In this document: positions 22,859 through 30,553 of the stretch, in pieces
How positions within the stretch are numbered: position 1 is the stretch's first letter
How the letters are laid out: the number at the start of each line of letters is the position of its first letter
Notes under the pieces: model-generated
Database searches by the model: none
The model's input: only the letters and a program-made list of their open reading frames with translations
What the model was told of the DNA's origin: nothing
Program-made: the position numbers and the translations under genes
From: a bacterium C-53
Lineage (GTDB): Bacteria; Bacillota; Clostridia; Lachnospirales; Lachnospiraceae
Direction: 5' to 3'
Length of the DNA stretch: 32,928 nt
Assembly (NCBI GenBank): GCA_003612525.1
Contig: RAZD01000031.1
Coordinates: 1-32,928, forward strand

Positions 22859-22910
22859 AAGAGCAGAGTAACCACTCATAGATTTAAAAGTGGTTCTCTG
22901 CTCTTTAATT
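22859..22910 (+). terminator. Terminator of the three-gene operon
   Basis: AAGAGCAGAGTAACCACT (22859-22876) pairs with AGTGGTTCTCTGCTCTT (22889-22905), with one unpaired base, then TAATTTG. The long, strong stem is likely active in both directions. Confidence 0.8.
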
Positions 22911-22940
22911 TGTAACATATTTTTATTTTGGCTATGGTTA

Positions 22941-23008
22941 TATGGCTGTATACAACCATGATTTTTAAGAGTTTATACAGATTCTAGTGTATATACAGCC
23001 TTTTCGCA
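22941..23008. repeat. Inverted repeat with TATACAGCC ends
   Basis: GGCTGTATA (22943-22951) and TATACAGCC (22995-23003) are perfect inverted arms about 43 bases apart, with a further TATACAG between them at 22974. It lies downstream of the minus-strand XRE gene at 23059 and may be a terminator or binding site. The rest of 22911-23058 holds nothing else I can name. Confidence 0.4.
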
Positions 23009-23058
23009 CAAATGGTCTTTTTAAACGGGCATATAGAGGAATATGTATCAATATGTGG

Positions 23059-23793
23059 TTATTCATTTTCTTCAACTTTTGTAATTGTGACTTCCGAAGG
23101 GTCTACGCTGATGGTTACTGGTGGCAATAATGAATCATAGTATTCATTTAATGTCTGTTGTTCTTCTAATGACGGTATATAATTCTTTTCCCTGTCTAAT
23201 TGTTCAGAAAACTCCTGTTTAAATACATCAAATAGTATATCTTTCAAATAATTCATAATAGCTTGTGAAGCTATATATTGACTGTTAAGGCTTTCCATAT
23301 CATATGCACTGCCTTTCTTTGCGTGTTCTGCTTTATAAGCGGCGTATAGCTGGGTTTTTAAATTATGGGTAAAAGTCATAAAGTAATCGCTGTTTTTTAG
23401 CAGGCAGTCAATAATGCGGAGGGAATCAACAGCCATAGGGCTGTTATCTTCTTTTAGTTCATATAAAGATTGTATGCTTTGATATTGCAATCCTGTTAGT
23501 TCCTGTGCATTGGTTATAGATGGGTTGCGGTCGTCGCTGTTGCCTAAAAGATAATCTGTTGTCACATTATAGAGTTTAGCAAATGCGGTGATTAAAGATA
23601 CTGCTTTTTCCGCTCCTCTTATAAACCGCTCACCGCTCTTATATTTCATGTATGTTTGCGTATCATTGATTAGCGGATTGCCGTCATTGTCTGGTGGCAA
23701 ATAGTGAATTACTTTTTGGTTGGTGTATTTACGCTCTGCTTGTAATATGCCTATCCGTTCGCCAAATACATTCATTTCATATTTTTTCGCCAT
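23059..23793 (-). CDS. XRE-type regulator with an enlarged C-terminal domain
   Basis: 244 residues. The N-terminal HTH (FGERIGILQAERKYTNQKVIHYL) has an inserted loop (PPDNDGNPLINDTQTYMKY) before the second half (KSGERFIRGAEKAVSLITAFAKLYNVTTDYLLGNSD). The remaining ~150 residues are helical and not recognised; they may bind a ligand or mediate oligomerisation. AGGAGG-like GGAGG precedes the ATG. It is divergent from a small XRE gene, with a palindromic operator in between, a classic two-repressor switch layout. Confidence 0.82.
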   Translation of the reverse strand: MAKKYEMNVFGERIGILQAERKYTNQKVIHYLPPDNDGNPLINDTQTYMKYKSGERFIRGAEKAVSLITAFAKLYNVTTDYLLGNSDDRNPSITNAQELTGLQYQSIQSLYELKEDNSPMAVDSLRIIDCLLKNSDYFMTFTHNLKTQLYAAYKAEHAKKGSAYDMESLNSQYIASQAIMNYLKDILFDVFKQEFSEQLDREKNYIPSLEEQQTLNEYYDSLLPPVTISVDPSEVTITKVEENE

Positions 23794-23807
23794 GATAAAA
23801 CCTCCGT

Positions 23808-23874
23808 ATATACAAATTGTATATTAATCATATCAAATAAATAATTGAAAGTGAATACAGATATACAATTTATA
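23808..23874. promoter_or_regulatory. Operator sites of a divergent XRE pair
   Basis: ATATACAAATTGTATAT (23808-23824) is a 17-base palindrome directly upstream of the minus-strand XRE gene. A related half-site, ATATACAATTTATA (23861-23874), lies on the side of the plus-strand XRE gene. Two unequal sites between divergent HTH genes suggest a switch. Confidence 0.6.
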
Positions 23875-23926
23875 ACTATAAGAAATAAAGCTATACTGGA
23901 AGAAATAAAAGTAGGAGGTAGTTATT

Positions 23927-24154
23927 ATGAAAATAACCGCAAGAAATGAGTTCCAAAGAATCAGGGTAGAAAAAGGCTATTCTATACAGGAGCTTGCAAG
24001 AGTGTCCAAAGTGTCTGTTGGGACTATCTGCAAAATGGAGCATGGTTCAGCCATACACCCCAAATCAGCGAAAAAGCTGTGCGCTGCTCTGAACAAAGAA
24101 TTTGATGAATTATTTGTAATTGAACAAAGAAAGAGTCAGAAAGAAACAAAATGA
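23927..24154 (+). CDS. Small XRE-family HTH protein
   Basis: 75 residues, almost only a helix-turn-helix: FQRIRVEKGYSIQELARVSKVSVGTICKMEHGSAIHPKSAKKLCAALNKEFDELF. GTAGGAGG lies about 9 bases before the ATG. It is divergent from the 244-residue XRE gene and lies upstream of the putative replication region, so it may act as an activator or Cro-like partner for replication or excision. Confidence 0.85.
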   Translation: MKITARNEFQRIRVEKGYSIQELARVSKVSVGTICKMEHGSAIHPKSAKKLCAALNKEFDELFVIEQRKSQKETK

Positions 24155-24234
24155 ACAGCAAGAGGATATGAGCAAAGGCAGAAGCATTATTCTTAAAGAT
24201 ATCTGATTGTTTATATGGGTGTTGTTCTATGTTG

Positions 24235-24306
24235 AAAGAGAATCCATTCATATTTAATTAATAGTTTCTCTTATATATAAGATTAATTATAGTATGGATT
24301 CTCTTT
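24235..24306. repeat. Large hairpin upstream of the rep gene
   Basis: AAAGAGAATCCAT (24235-24247) and ATGGATTCTCTTT (24294-24306) are perfect 13-bp arms around an AT-rich, partly self-complementary middle. Size and place fit a single-strand origin or a terminator for the XRE gene. A second perfect hairpin, CCCTTAT-AAA-ATAAGGG, lies at 24374-24390. Confidence 0.5.
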
Positions 24307-24424
24307 TATATAAAGATTACTGTATAATCTAGTTTCTCTTTCATTAAGGAAGGAATAGTGCCATCTGCTCTATCCCTTATAAAATAAGGGTTTCTTATTA
24401 CTGTGTACAATTATGTTCAAAAGC

Positions 24425-24506
24425 GATGGTGTACAGCTTAGAAGATAAGAATAGTACAGATAGTGTACAGCTTAAAAGACTGAAAATGCAGATGGTGTAC
24501 AGGTTT
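24425..24506. repeat. Iteron-like direct repeats before the rep gene
   Basis: GATGGTGTACAGCTTA (24425), GATAGTGTACAGCTTA (24459) and GATGGTGTACAGGTTT (24491) recur with periods of 34 and 32 bases, with partial copies (GTGTACAA near 24402, AGTACAG near 24454). Spacing near three helical turns puts them on one DNA face, as for initiator binding sites. They end 19 bases before the rep start codon. Confidence 0.6.
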
Positions 24507-24525
24507 TAGAAGGAGGAAATATAGA

Positions 24526-25971
24526 ATGTCTAAAGGTTTAGGTGTTCACACGATTGACATTAAGCACAAGATTAGTGCATGGGAGGCTAGAAACTTGAAG
24601 CGTGCGTTTGAAGTAAGCCTTAATGACAAATTGTGTACAACGAAACTCTGCCCAAAAGGAATAAACGAGTTAGAGATAAAAGAAAACCCTGTCTATAAAG
24701 ATGGCGTTTTAATAAAGACAACGTATGATTTATGCCTGCAAATAAATGTAGGCAGACTGTTAGGAGTCAGTGAAGTGTTAATGACGGTTATAAATCGCCA
24801 AACTATGAAAAAGGCAGTTAACGCCCTAAATAAAATATTTTCTAAAGATTTGGGGCTTTCCATTAAAAACAGCAATGCGGAAGATTGGACATTAAGCCGT
24901 CTGGATTGTGGCTTTGATTTGACCCTGCCCCCTGAATGTGTTCAGACGGGAATCTATATACGTTTACTGCACCATGCACTGAATCTACATAATTCCAGAA
25001 AGTGTAAAATCAAAGGCTATAAAGGTTCAGATGAAAAAAAAGTATTATATGAATCACTCCGTTTTGGGAATGATTCATACACCTATAACATTTATTTGAA
25101 ATATAAGCAGATGTTAGACAAATATGGTGAAAAGGCGGAAAAATACAAGGGTGAAATAGAAAATACGCTCCGAGTGGAAAAACAGATAATTGGAAAAGGG
25201 ATTGCGCATTATGTGGGTTCACCTCAAAAATTATCCTTGCTGTTGAAAGATGACGTCATACAGAAGTTGATGCAGTCTATTGTAAAAGAAATCAGGCTGT
25301 TTTTTGGCAAAGGTGATTTTATGTCTTATGCCAGAATCATAGAGAGAATCGGACAGAGTAAATACAATGATGAATATAAAAAAAAGTTGCTTATTATGTT
25401 GGTGAAGATTTCTAAAGAAGCCTATGAAGATTATTGTAAATCCTCTGAAACAAAGCGTAAAGAAGAAAGTGAGGATTTTCATGAGCATATAGGGGAAATA
25501 AAGCAGTATAGACAGGATTTAGACGCATTGGGGATATCAGTGTCGGGAATATTGAAAGATGAAGCCGAGTTCATGGGGCGTGATACGTTACAAGGGCTAT
25601 ATGGGCAGATTAAGCCGGATAAACCTGTTTCTTATAAAAAAGGAACAAGGAGTGAATTTGGAAAAATTAACTGGAATGACAAAGAGAACAGGTATAAATG
25701 CAATTTTACTATCCATTCAATCAGGGAAGGAAATAGGAGGATTGCAATGGCTGATAGGGATAAGGATAAGTTAGAGTTGAAGATTATTAAGAAACTTGAA
25801 GAAGTACATCAAGAAAATGCAGATGCTGTAACAAGTGGCAAAAGTACCCTGCTGGATTTGGTTGACAAATCACTACAGGATATCGAGCGGTTTAAGAAAG
25901 TTATTGGTTTACCTGACCTACAAAAAAATTATAATAAAAATCATAATTTAAAGGAGAGTGATAGCTTATGA
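24526..25971 (+). CDS. Putative Rep_trans-type replication initiator / relaxase-like protein
   Basis: 481 residues. Three spaced motifs resemble Rep_trans and filamentous-phage gpII-type initiators: SRLDCGFDL, YTYNIYLKYKQM (possible catalytic Tyr), and LRVEKQIIGKG. Charged helical regions follow (EAYEDYCKSSETKRKEESEDF) and the C-terminus is basic. AAGGAGG precedes the ATG. Iteron-like repeats and hairpins upstream support an origin-binding role. MobT relaxases belong to the same superfamily, so it could nick oriT of element 2 instead of, or as well as, an origin. No other relaxase candidate is seen in element 2. Its last codons overlap the next gene's start (ATGA). Confidence 0.6.
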   Translation: MSKGLGVHTIDIKHKISAWEARNLKRAFEVSLNDKLCTTKLCPKGINELEIKENPVYKDGVLIKTTYDLCLQINVGRLLGVSEVLMTVINRQTMKKAVNALNKIFSKDLGLSIKNSNAEDWTLSRLDCGFDLTLPPECVQTGIYIRLLHHALNLHNSRKCKIKGYKGSDEKKVLYESLRFGNDSYTYNIYLKYKQMLDKYGEKAEKYKGEIENTLRVEKQIIGKGIAHYVGSPQKLSLLLKDDVIQKLMQSIVKEIRLFFGKGDFMSYARIIERIGQSKYNDEYKKKLLIMLVKISKEAYEDYCKSSETKRKEESEDFHEHIGEIKQYRQDLDALGISVSGILKDEAEFMGRDTLQGLYGQIKPDKPVSYKKGTRSEFGKINWNDKENRYKCNFTIHSIREGNRRIAMADRDKDKLELKIIKKLEEVHQENADAVTSGKSTLLDLVDKSLQDIERFKKVIGLPDLQKNYNKNHNLKESDSL

Positions 25972-26356
25972 ATATTTCTATAATTAAAAATAATGAGGTC
26001 AAATATGTTTTTGGTGAAGGTAAAATAATACCAATGGATTATTATCGTATGGAAGATATATTTGTACAAAATATATTTAAACTAAAAAAGCTGAAACAAT
26101 GTTCGGTTGTCGATTATCGGAGGATAATCATATTATTAGAGTTAGAGCAGAGTCTGGGGAATGGGAAGGAGAATTTATTGATAAAATAGTATTTATAAAT
26201 GGACAGATTTATATAGCTATGTTGGGGCGTAAATCAAATTTATTTATACCTGAAAAGTGCTTAGATTCATCAATGTGTAAGGAACAGGAAAGCAATTACA
26301 ATAATTTTATAGGAACAATGGCTGAAATATTTTCAAAGGTTACAGGACAATATTGA
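25968..26356 (+). CDS. Small protein split by a -1 frameshift (A_AAA_AAG)
   Basis: Frame 0 starts at ATG 25968 (GGAGAG upstream, 4-base overlap with the rep gene) and encodes MNISIIKNNEVKYVFGEGK...MEDIFVQNIFKLKK, then continues to an early stop at 26189. The -1 frame carries on sensibly as MFGCRLSEDNHIIRVRAESGEWEGEFIDKIVFINGQIYIAML to 26356. At 26084-26090 lies A_AAA_AAG, in the right phase for -1 slippage as in E. coli dnaX. A short hairpin, GATTATC-GGAG-GATAATC, begins 21 bases later, farther than usual. Either programmed frameshifting, a decayed gene, or a sequencing error in the A6 run. Combined product about 129 residues, no family recognised. Confidence 0.5.
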
Positions 26357-26421
26357 AGTTAGAAACAGCAGGTAGTCTTGTTATCTGCTGTTTTTATATA
26401 TTTATTTAGGAGGTATTCATT

Positions 26422-28437
26422 ATGTATGATAATATGCTAAGTAAAAGAAAAGGTAAGAAATGTGTTATTTATATACGTGTCAGTTCTGAAAGACAGGTAA
26501 AAGGGTACAGTCTTGACGGTCAGAAGAATTATTTGACACAATGGGCGGAATTTGAAGGTATGGAGGTTGTAGAAATTTATGTTGAAGAAGGTCGAAGCGG
26601 GAAAAGTATAGAAGGAAGAAACGCTTTCCAGACTATGTTACATGATATTGAAATTGGCAATATCAGCATTGATTATATTATTGTGTTCAAACTGTCCAGA
26701 TTTGGGAGAAATGCAAAAGATATTTTAAATTCTCTTACATTTATTCAGCGTTTTGGTGTAAATTTATTATGTAAAGAAGATGGTCTGGATTCTTCTAGTA
26801 GCATGGGTAAAATGATGATAACCATATTAGGTGCAGTAGCTGAAATGGAGCGTGAAAATATCATTGCCCAAAGTATGTTGGGCAGAGAAGAAAAAGCAAA
26901 ACAAGGTGGCTGGAATGGTGGCTTTGCTCCATATGGATATGAATTAATTGATGGTAAATTGATACCTAAAGAGGGAGAAGCCGAGATTATAACCTTGATA
27001 TTTGATAAGTTTGTTAATGGCAATATGGGTTACTCTACGATTGCTGGTTATTTGAATAAGCAGGGGATTGAAAGACTGCCAGCAAAAAACAGTCATGGCA
27101 GAAAATATACAGATTGGGATTCAAATCAGGTAAAAAGGATTCTTGACAATCCTTTATATACTGGCAGAATGGCATATGGCAGGCGAAGGACTGAAAAAGT
27201 AGACGGAACAGAAAATGAATATCGCTTGGTAAACAAAGATGAATATATATTGACAGAATCACGGTCGCATGAACCTTTAGTGGACGATGATACCTATAAA
27301 AAAGCCAGAGAAAAAAGGAAAGCCACAGGCAAAAAAGGTAATCCTAAGATTGGAAGGGAAGCGGTTCACTTACTGTCAGGCATTTTGAAATGCCCTAAAT
27401 GCGGTTCTTCCATGTTTATTGATAAAAGCATATGGACTGATAAAAATGGCAAGCGTAAAGAGATTCTATACTATGTGTGCGGTCATTCTAAAAAATCCAA
27501 GCATGGTAATTGCACCAGAAACAGTGTACGAGCAGATGTAATTGAGCGAGAGGTTTTATACTATACCAAAAAACTAATAAAGAATCCAAGATTTGTTGAG
27601 GACATTCAAAGTCGGATAGGTACAAGTATTGACATCAGCGAAATTGAAAAGGAGCTACAGTATTACAAAAAGAATCTGGAAAAGTTGGAACGGAGCAAGA
27701 ATAATCTAAGTGTAGATATTGATAATATTGTAGAATCTGACAAACATGCTGAACGAAAAAGATTAGACATGAATAAGCGTTTAAATAAGATTTATGATGA
27801 TATATATGATGTTGAAGAAAGTATAATCGAATGTGAAGCCAAAATGGACAACATACAAAGAGAGAAACTTGATAGAGATGGTATTTATAAGATGTTGTTG
27901 GCATTTGATGATATTTTTGATACACTAAATGAAGCGGATAAGCGAAATCTAATCAAGAGCATGGTTAGCAAGATTGATGTGTTTTCAGCCGAAGAAGCCA
28001 AAGAACGGAAATATGTCTTAAAGTCGATAACATACGCATTTCCGATGGATAGAGAGATAGTAAAAAGTTTGACGGAAAATGAGCCACATGTGGAGACGGT
28101 TGTAATGCTTTCCCACAAAAAACCCGACAGTGTAATCAACGTAAAAGTGGAGTTTGGCGAGGGTGAGGGAAAAGTGCCGCTTGATAATATCGCCAAGAGA
28201 GCCGAAGCGTACAAGCCGAAAGAGCGAGTTACATACAAGATGATTAAGGAGTACATAGAAGCGAAGTATGGCTTTAAAGTACATACCGCATATATCGCAG
28301 AGGTAAAAAGAGATTTAGGATTGCCGATGTACGATGCTCCCAATGCGGTAGAGGAATTGAAACAGCCGAGGAAACATCCGACAGCGGAGAAAGCGGAAGC
28401 GATAAAGGATGCTTTGAAACATTTTGAAGTTATCTGA
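26422..28437 (+). CDS. Large serine recombinase 2 (integrase of element 2), fused to tail copy B
   Basis: 671 residues. Resolvase domain: CVIYIRVSSERQVKGYSLDGQ with catalytic Ser21, FKLSRFGRNAKDIL and SSSMGKMMITILGAVAEMERENI. Then the recombinase domain (GYSTIAGYLNKQGIERLPAK), zinc ribbon (CPKCGSSM...YYVCGHSKKSKHGNC) and coiled coil (EIEKELQYYKKNLEKLERSKNN). GGAGG lies before the ATG. From about residue 556 (HVETVVMLSHKKPDS to HFEVI) the frame continues through the attachment core into a methyltransferase-like tail. The last ~115 residues therefore belong to element 3's tail, not to the recombinase proper (~555 residues). In the circular form the C-terminus would be different. Confidence 0.95.
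   Translation: MYDNMLSKRKGKKCVIYIRVSSERQVKGYSLDGQKNYLTQWAEFEGMEVVEIYVEEGRSGKSIEGRNAFQTMLHDIEIGNISIDYIIVFKLSRFGRNAKDILNSLTFIQRFGVNLLCKEDGLDSSSSMGKMMITILGAVAEMERENIIAQSMLGREEKAKQGGWNGGFAPYGYELIDGKLIPKEGEAEIITLIFDKFVNGNMGYSTIAGYLNKQGIERLPAKNSHGRKYTDWDSNQVKRILDNPLYTGRMAYGRRRTEKVDGTENEYRLVNKDEYILTESRSHEPLVDDDTYKKAREKRKATGKKGNPKIGREAVHLLSGILKCPKCGSSMFIDKSIWTDKNGKRKEILYYVCGHSKKSKHGNCTRNSVRADVIEREVLYYTKKLIKNPRFVEDIQSRIGTSIDISEIEKELQYYKKNLEKLERSKNNLSVDIDNIVESDKHAERKRLDMNKRLNKIYDDIYDVEESIIECEAKMDNIQREKLDRDGIYKMLLAFDDIFDTLNEADKRNLIKSMVSKIDVFSAEEAKERKYVLKSITYAFPMDREIVKSLTENEPHVETVVMLSHKKPDSVINVKVEFGEGEGKVPLDNIAKRAEAYKPKERVTYKMIKEYIEAKYGFKVHTAYIAEVKRDLGLPMYDAPNAVEELKQPRKHPTAEKAEAIKDALKHFEVI
28085..28100 (+). 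other. Attachment-site core B (element 2 / element 3 junction)
   Basis: CACATGTGGAGACGGT, identical to core A. To its left is recombinase 2 sequence with no likeness to the left flank of A or C. To its right, tail B is nearly identical to tail C. Confidence 0.65.
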
Positions 28438-28480
28438 TAATCATGGGCGTATCATTAAGAAATGGTGGTACGCTTATTTT
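28091..28480 (+). repeat. Tail copy B with terminator (near-identical to 30544-30937)
   Basis: About 345 bases of coding-type tail, the TGATAATCAT stop context and the terminator hairpin (GCGTATCATT with GTGGTACGC, 28447-28473) match tail C; I count about eight differences in the coding part, mostly silent. Similarity stops just after the terminator. Here the tail is in frame with recombinase 2. Key segments are TYKMIKEYIEAKYGFKVHTA and AEAIKDALKHFEVI. Confidence 0.85.
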
Positions 28481-28580
28481 CTTGCTCTTTTGCAGATGGT
28501 AAAGGTCGAAGTTTTGTGATAAAATTAAATATACAGGAGCTATTTATATAATGTTTGGCACATATGTGTATTGAGGTACA

Positions 28581-30407
28581 ATGATGATAAAGAAAATTAC
28601 GATTAAAAATTTTAAAAGTATAGAAATACTAGAAGTAGTTTGTAATGAGAATTTTAATGTCATAATAGGGGAAAATAATATAGGAAAGACTACTATTTTT
28701 GAAGCAATTCATTTATGGAAGATTTGTTATGATTCTAATATAAAGAAAGATAAAAAGCAGTTTTATGCAATGACTAAAAATATACCATTCAAAGACATGG
28801 ATTTCTTGCGTGTCTATGATGATATGGATTTATTTAATGATAAATGCAAACCTAAAAACGCTGAGTTATTAGTTGGTTTAGAGATAGATTATAATAGTAT
28901 TTTATTTAATCTAGGTTTTATTGTAAGTAAAGTTCAAAATATCGATAATGCATATTTACAGGTAAGATATGAAGATAAAGATGAATTTTTTAGGTTTGCT
29001 GATGAATTAGTAGGTCAGGGATATAATCTTATGAATGGTGTTGTTATTTGTGAATCAAGACCGATAGCAAACATCATTACTAAAGAACCTTACATGTATA
29101 AAAATCAAATATTAGATAAAATTTCTAAAGGGAAAGGACATGAGGTACTGCGAAATAAAATAACAAAGTCTCCAGTACATGTGGCTCGAATAGAACAACA
29201 TATTAAAAATGTTATGGAGAAAGAGTATAAATTTGTAGAAGTCGATAAGGATAATAAAACATACATAAAATTGACTGTCAATAATACTAATATTCTTTCT
29301 CAAGGAAGTGGATTTTTGCAGGTTGCAGAAATATTTTCATCGTTGGAATACACAGAAGCAGCACTTTACATATTGTTGATTGATGAACCAGATTCTCATT
29401 TACATACTAAGTTGCAAAAAAAACTGATAGAAGAATTCAGAGCTATTGATAACAGCCAGTTATTTATTATTTCTCATAATGACAGATTTTTAAATGAAGT
29501 GCAGGATGGAGAACTTTTATTTATTGATGATAAAGGAAAACGGCGTGGAAGAATAGAACCTTTACGTCCTGGGTGTAAAAATTTGGTTTTGAATAATTTG
29601 TCAGGTGTTGTTGGTGCTATTGAACAATTAAAATATGTAGATAAGATTTTGATTTTAGAAGGAAAATCAGATAAGACTTTTTTTGAAAAGATGTTGCCAA
29701 AGTATCGTCAGTTTTTGGGAAAGGAAGAACCAAATGTGTACATTGACAAAGTAAATGGTATAGATACTTTGAACGATAAATTGTTGACGTATTCTACAGC
29801 ATTTGATGGAATTGTACCCGATACAGCTAAATGGATTGTGATTAGAGATACTGATTGTGTCCCTATAAGTAAACAGTCAAGTGTTAAAGGAACTAATCTA
29901 GGCTACTTGAGAGCGACAAATAAAGATTTATATTTTCAAAAAGGCTATGGAATAGAGTCGACTTTTTTGAGCGAAACAAATATGTTTGTTAAATGGATAT
30001 TAAAATATTACGAGCTAAATGATACAGAAAATTTGACTATAACGTCAATGGTTGAAGATTTGAATAATACATATGCTGGAAAAGTTCTTGTTAGTACCGA
30101 TGCAATACATGAAGAACTGGAAAGTCATTTCCTGCGGCAAAAGGAGCAGAGAAAAGAGAAAATATATGAGACATTACGATTTCAGGAGATGTTGAGAGAA
30201 ATTGATAATACAAAGATTTCATATATAATGACTAAACCGATATTGGATATGTATTTGGCTGAGTTACACGGAAGAATAGTAGCGATTTATGATATTTCTT
30301 TAAGTGCCTTAAGGAATGATACGCTTCTGGAATTTTATTATGGTAATATTTCGTCAATTGATGATATTTATGAATGTCATAAAGAACTGTTAGAACTTTT
30401 GTATTAA
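28581..30407 (+). CDS. OLD-family ATP-dependent nuclease (AAA ATPase + TOPRIM)
   Basis: 608 residues. N-terminal ABC/SMC-like ATPase: MIKKITIKNFKSIEILEV, Walker A GENNIGKTT (30-38), a signature-like LSQGSGFLQVAEI, Walker B LLIDEPDSHLH (Asp268, Glu269) and the FIISHND switch. C-terminal TOPRIM nuclease: ILEGKSDKTFFE (360-364 EGKSD) and IRDTDC (Asp423/Asp425). This is the class 1 OLD plan. Several OLD-family proteins (P2 Old, GajA of Gabija) act in phage defence; no GajB-like helicase is present, so this is a stand-alone type. GAGG precedes two adjacent ATG codons. AT-rich relative to its flanks. It is the only recognisable complete gene in element 3. Confidence 0.9.
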   Translation: MMIKKITIKNFKSIEILEVVCNENFNVIIGENNIGKTTIFEAIHLWKICYDSNIKKDKKQFYAMTKNIPFKDMDFLRVYDDMDLFNDKCKPKNAELLVGLEIDYNSILFNLGFIVSKVQNIDNAYLQVRYEDKDEFFRFADELVGQGYNLMNGVVICESRPIANIITKEPYMYKNQILDKISKGKGHEVLRNKITKSPVHVARIEQHIKNVMEKEYKFVEVDKDNKTYIKLTVNNTNILSQGSGFLQVAEIFSSLEYTEAALYILLIDEPDSHLHTKLQKKLIEEFRAIDNSQLFIISHNDRFLNEVQDGELLFIDDKGKRRGRIEPLRPGCKNLVLNNLSGVVGAIEQLKYVDKILILEGKSDKTFFEKMLPKYRQFLGKEEPNVYIDKVNGIDTLNDKLLTYSTAFDGIVPDTAKWIVIRDTDCVPISKQSSVKGTNLGYLRATNKDLYFQKGYGIESTFLSETNMFVKWILKYYELNDTENLTITSMVEDLNNTYAGKVLVSTDAIHEELESHFLRQKEQRKEKIYETLRFQEMLREIDNTKISYIMTKPILDMYLAELHGRIVAIYDISLSALRNDTLLEFYYGNISSIDDIYECHKELLELLY

Positions 30408-30543
30408 ATAAAAATGCCTAAGTGAGAATACGAGTTGAAGCCAAGGGGTAAAGTAAAGGGTATCACCCTAAATGGGGTATAAATCTTTTTGCAAAAGAGG
30501 ACGGTCTCGCTATCTAGTAATAAGAAGTAACTTTCACCGTATT
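30408..30543 (+). other. Right end of element 3, no gene
   Basis: 136 bases between the OLD stop codon and core C. It contains a small hairpin, AGGGT-ATC-ACCCT (30453-30465), and the left half of the attachment site (CTTTCACCGTATT before the core). This half differs from the left halves at A and B, so element 3 likely uses its own recombination specificity. Confidence 0.5.
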
Positions 30544-30553
30544 TGGAGACGGT
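30544..30553 (+). other. Attachment-site core C (element 3 / element 4 junction)
   Basis: TGGAGACGGT followed by TGTAATGCTTTCCC, as at core B. The preceding bases CCGTATT differ from CACATG at A and B, which limits the shared core to about ten bases. Confidence 0.6.

Noticed and set aside
24425-24506. Possible CRISPR array
   Set aside because: Only three imperfect 16-base repeats, no cas genes, and directly before a rep-like gene, so iterons are the better reading.
27885-28343. 152-codon minus-strand frame with a near-copy at 30404-30709
   Set aside because: It recurs only because tails B and C are duplicated; it is antisense to the recombinase/tail and has no start signals.
28581-30407. 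Gabija (GajA) system
   Set aside because: The ATPase/TOPRIM plan fits, but no GajB-like helicase gene is next to it; a stand-alone OLD protein is the safer call.
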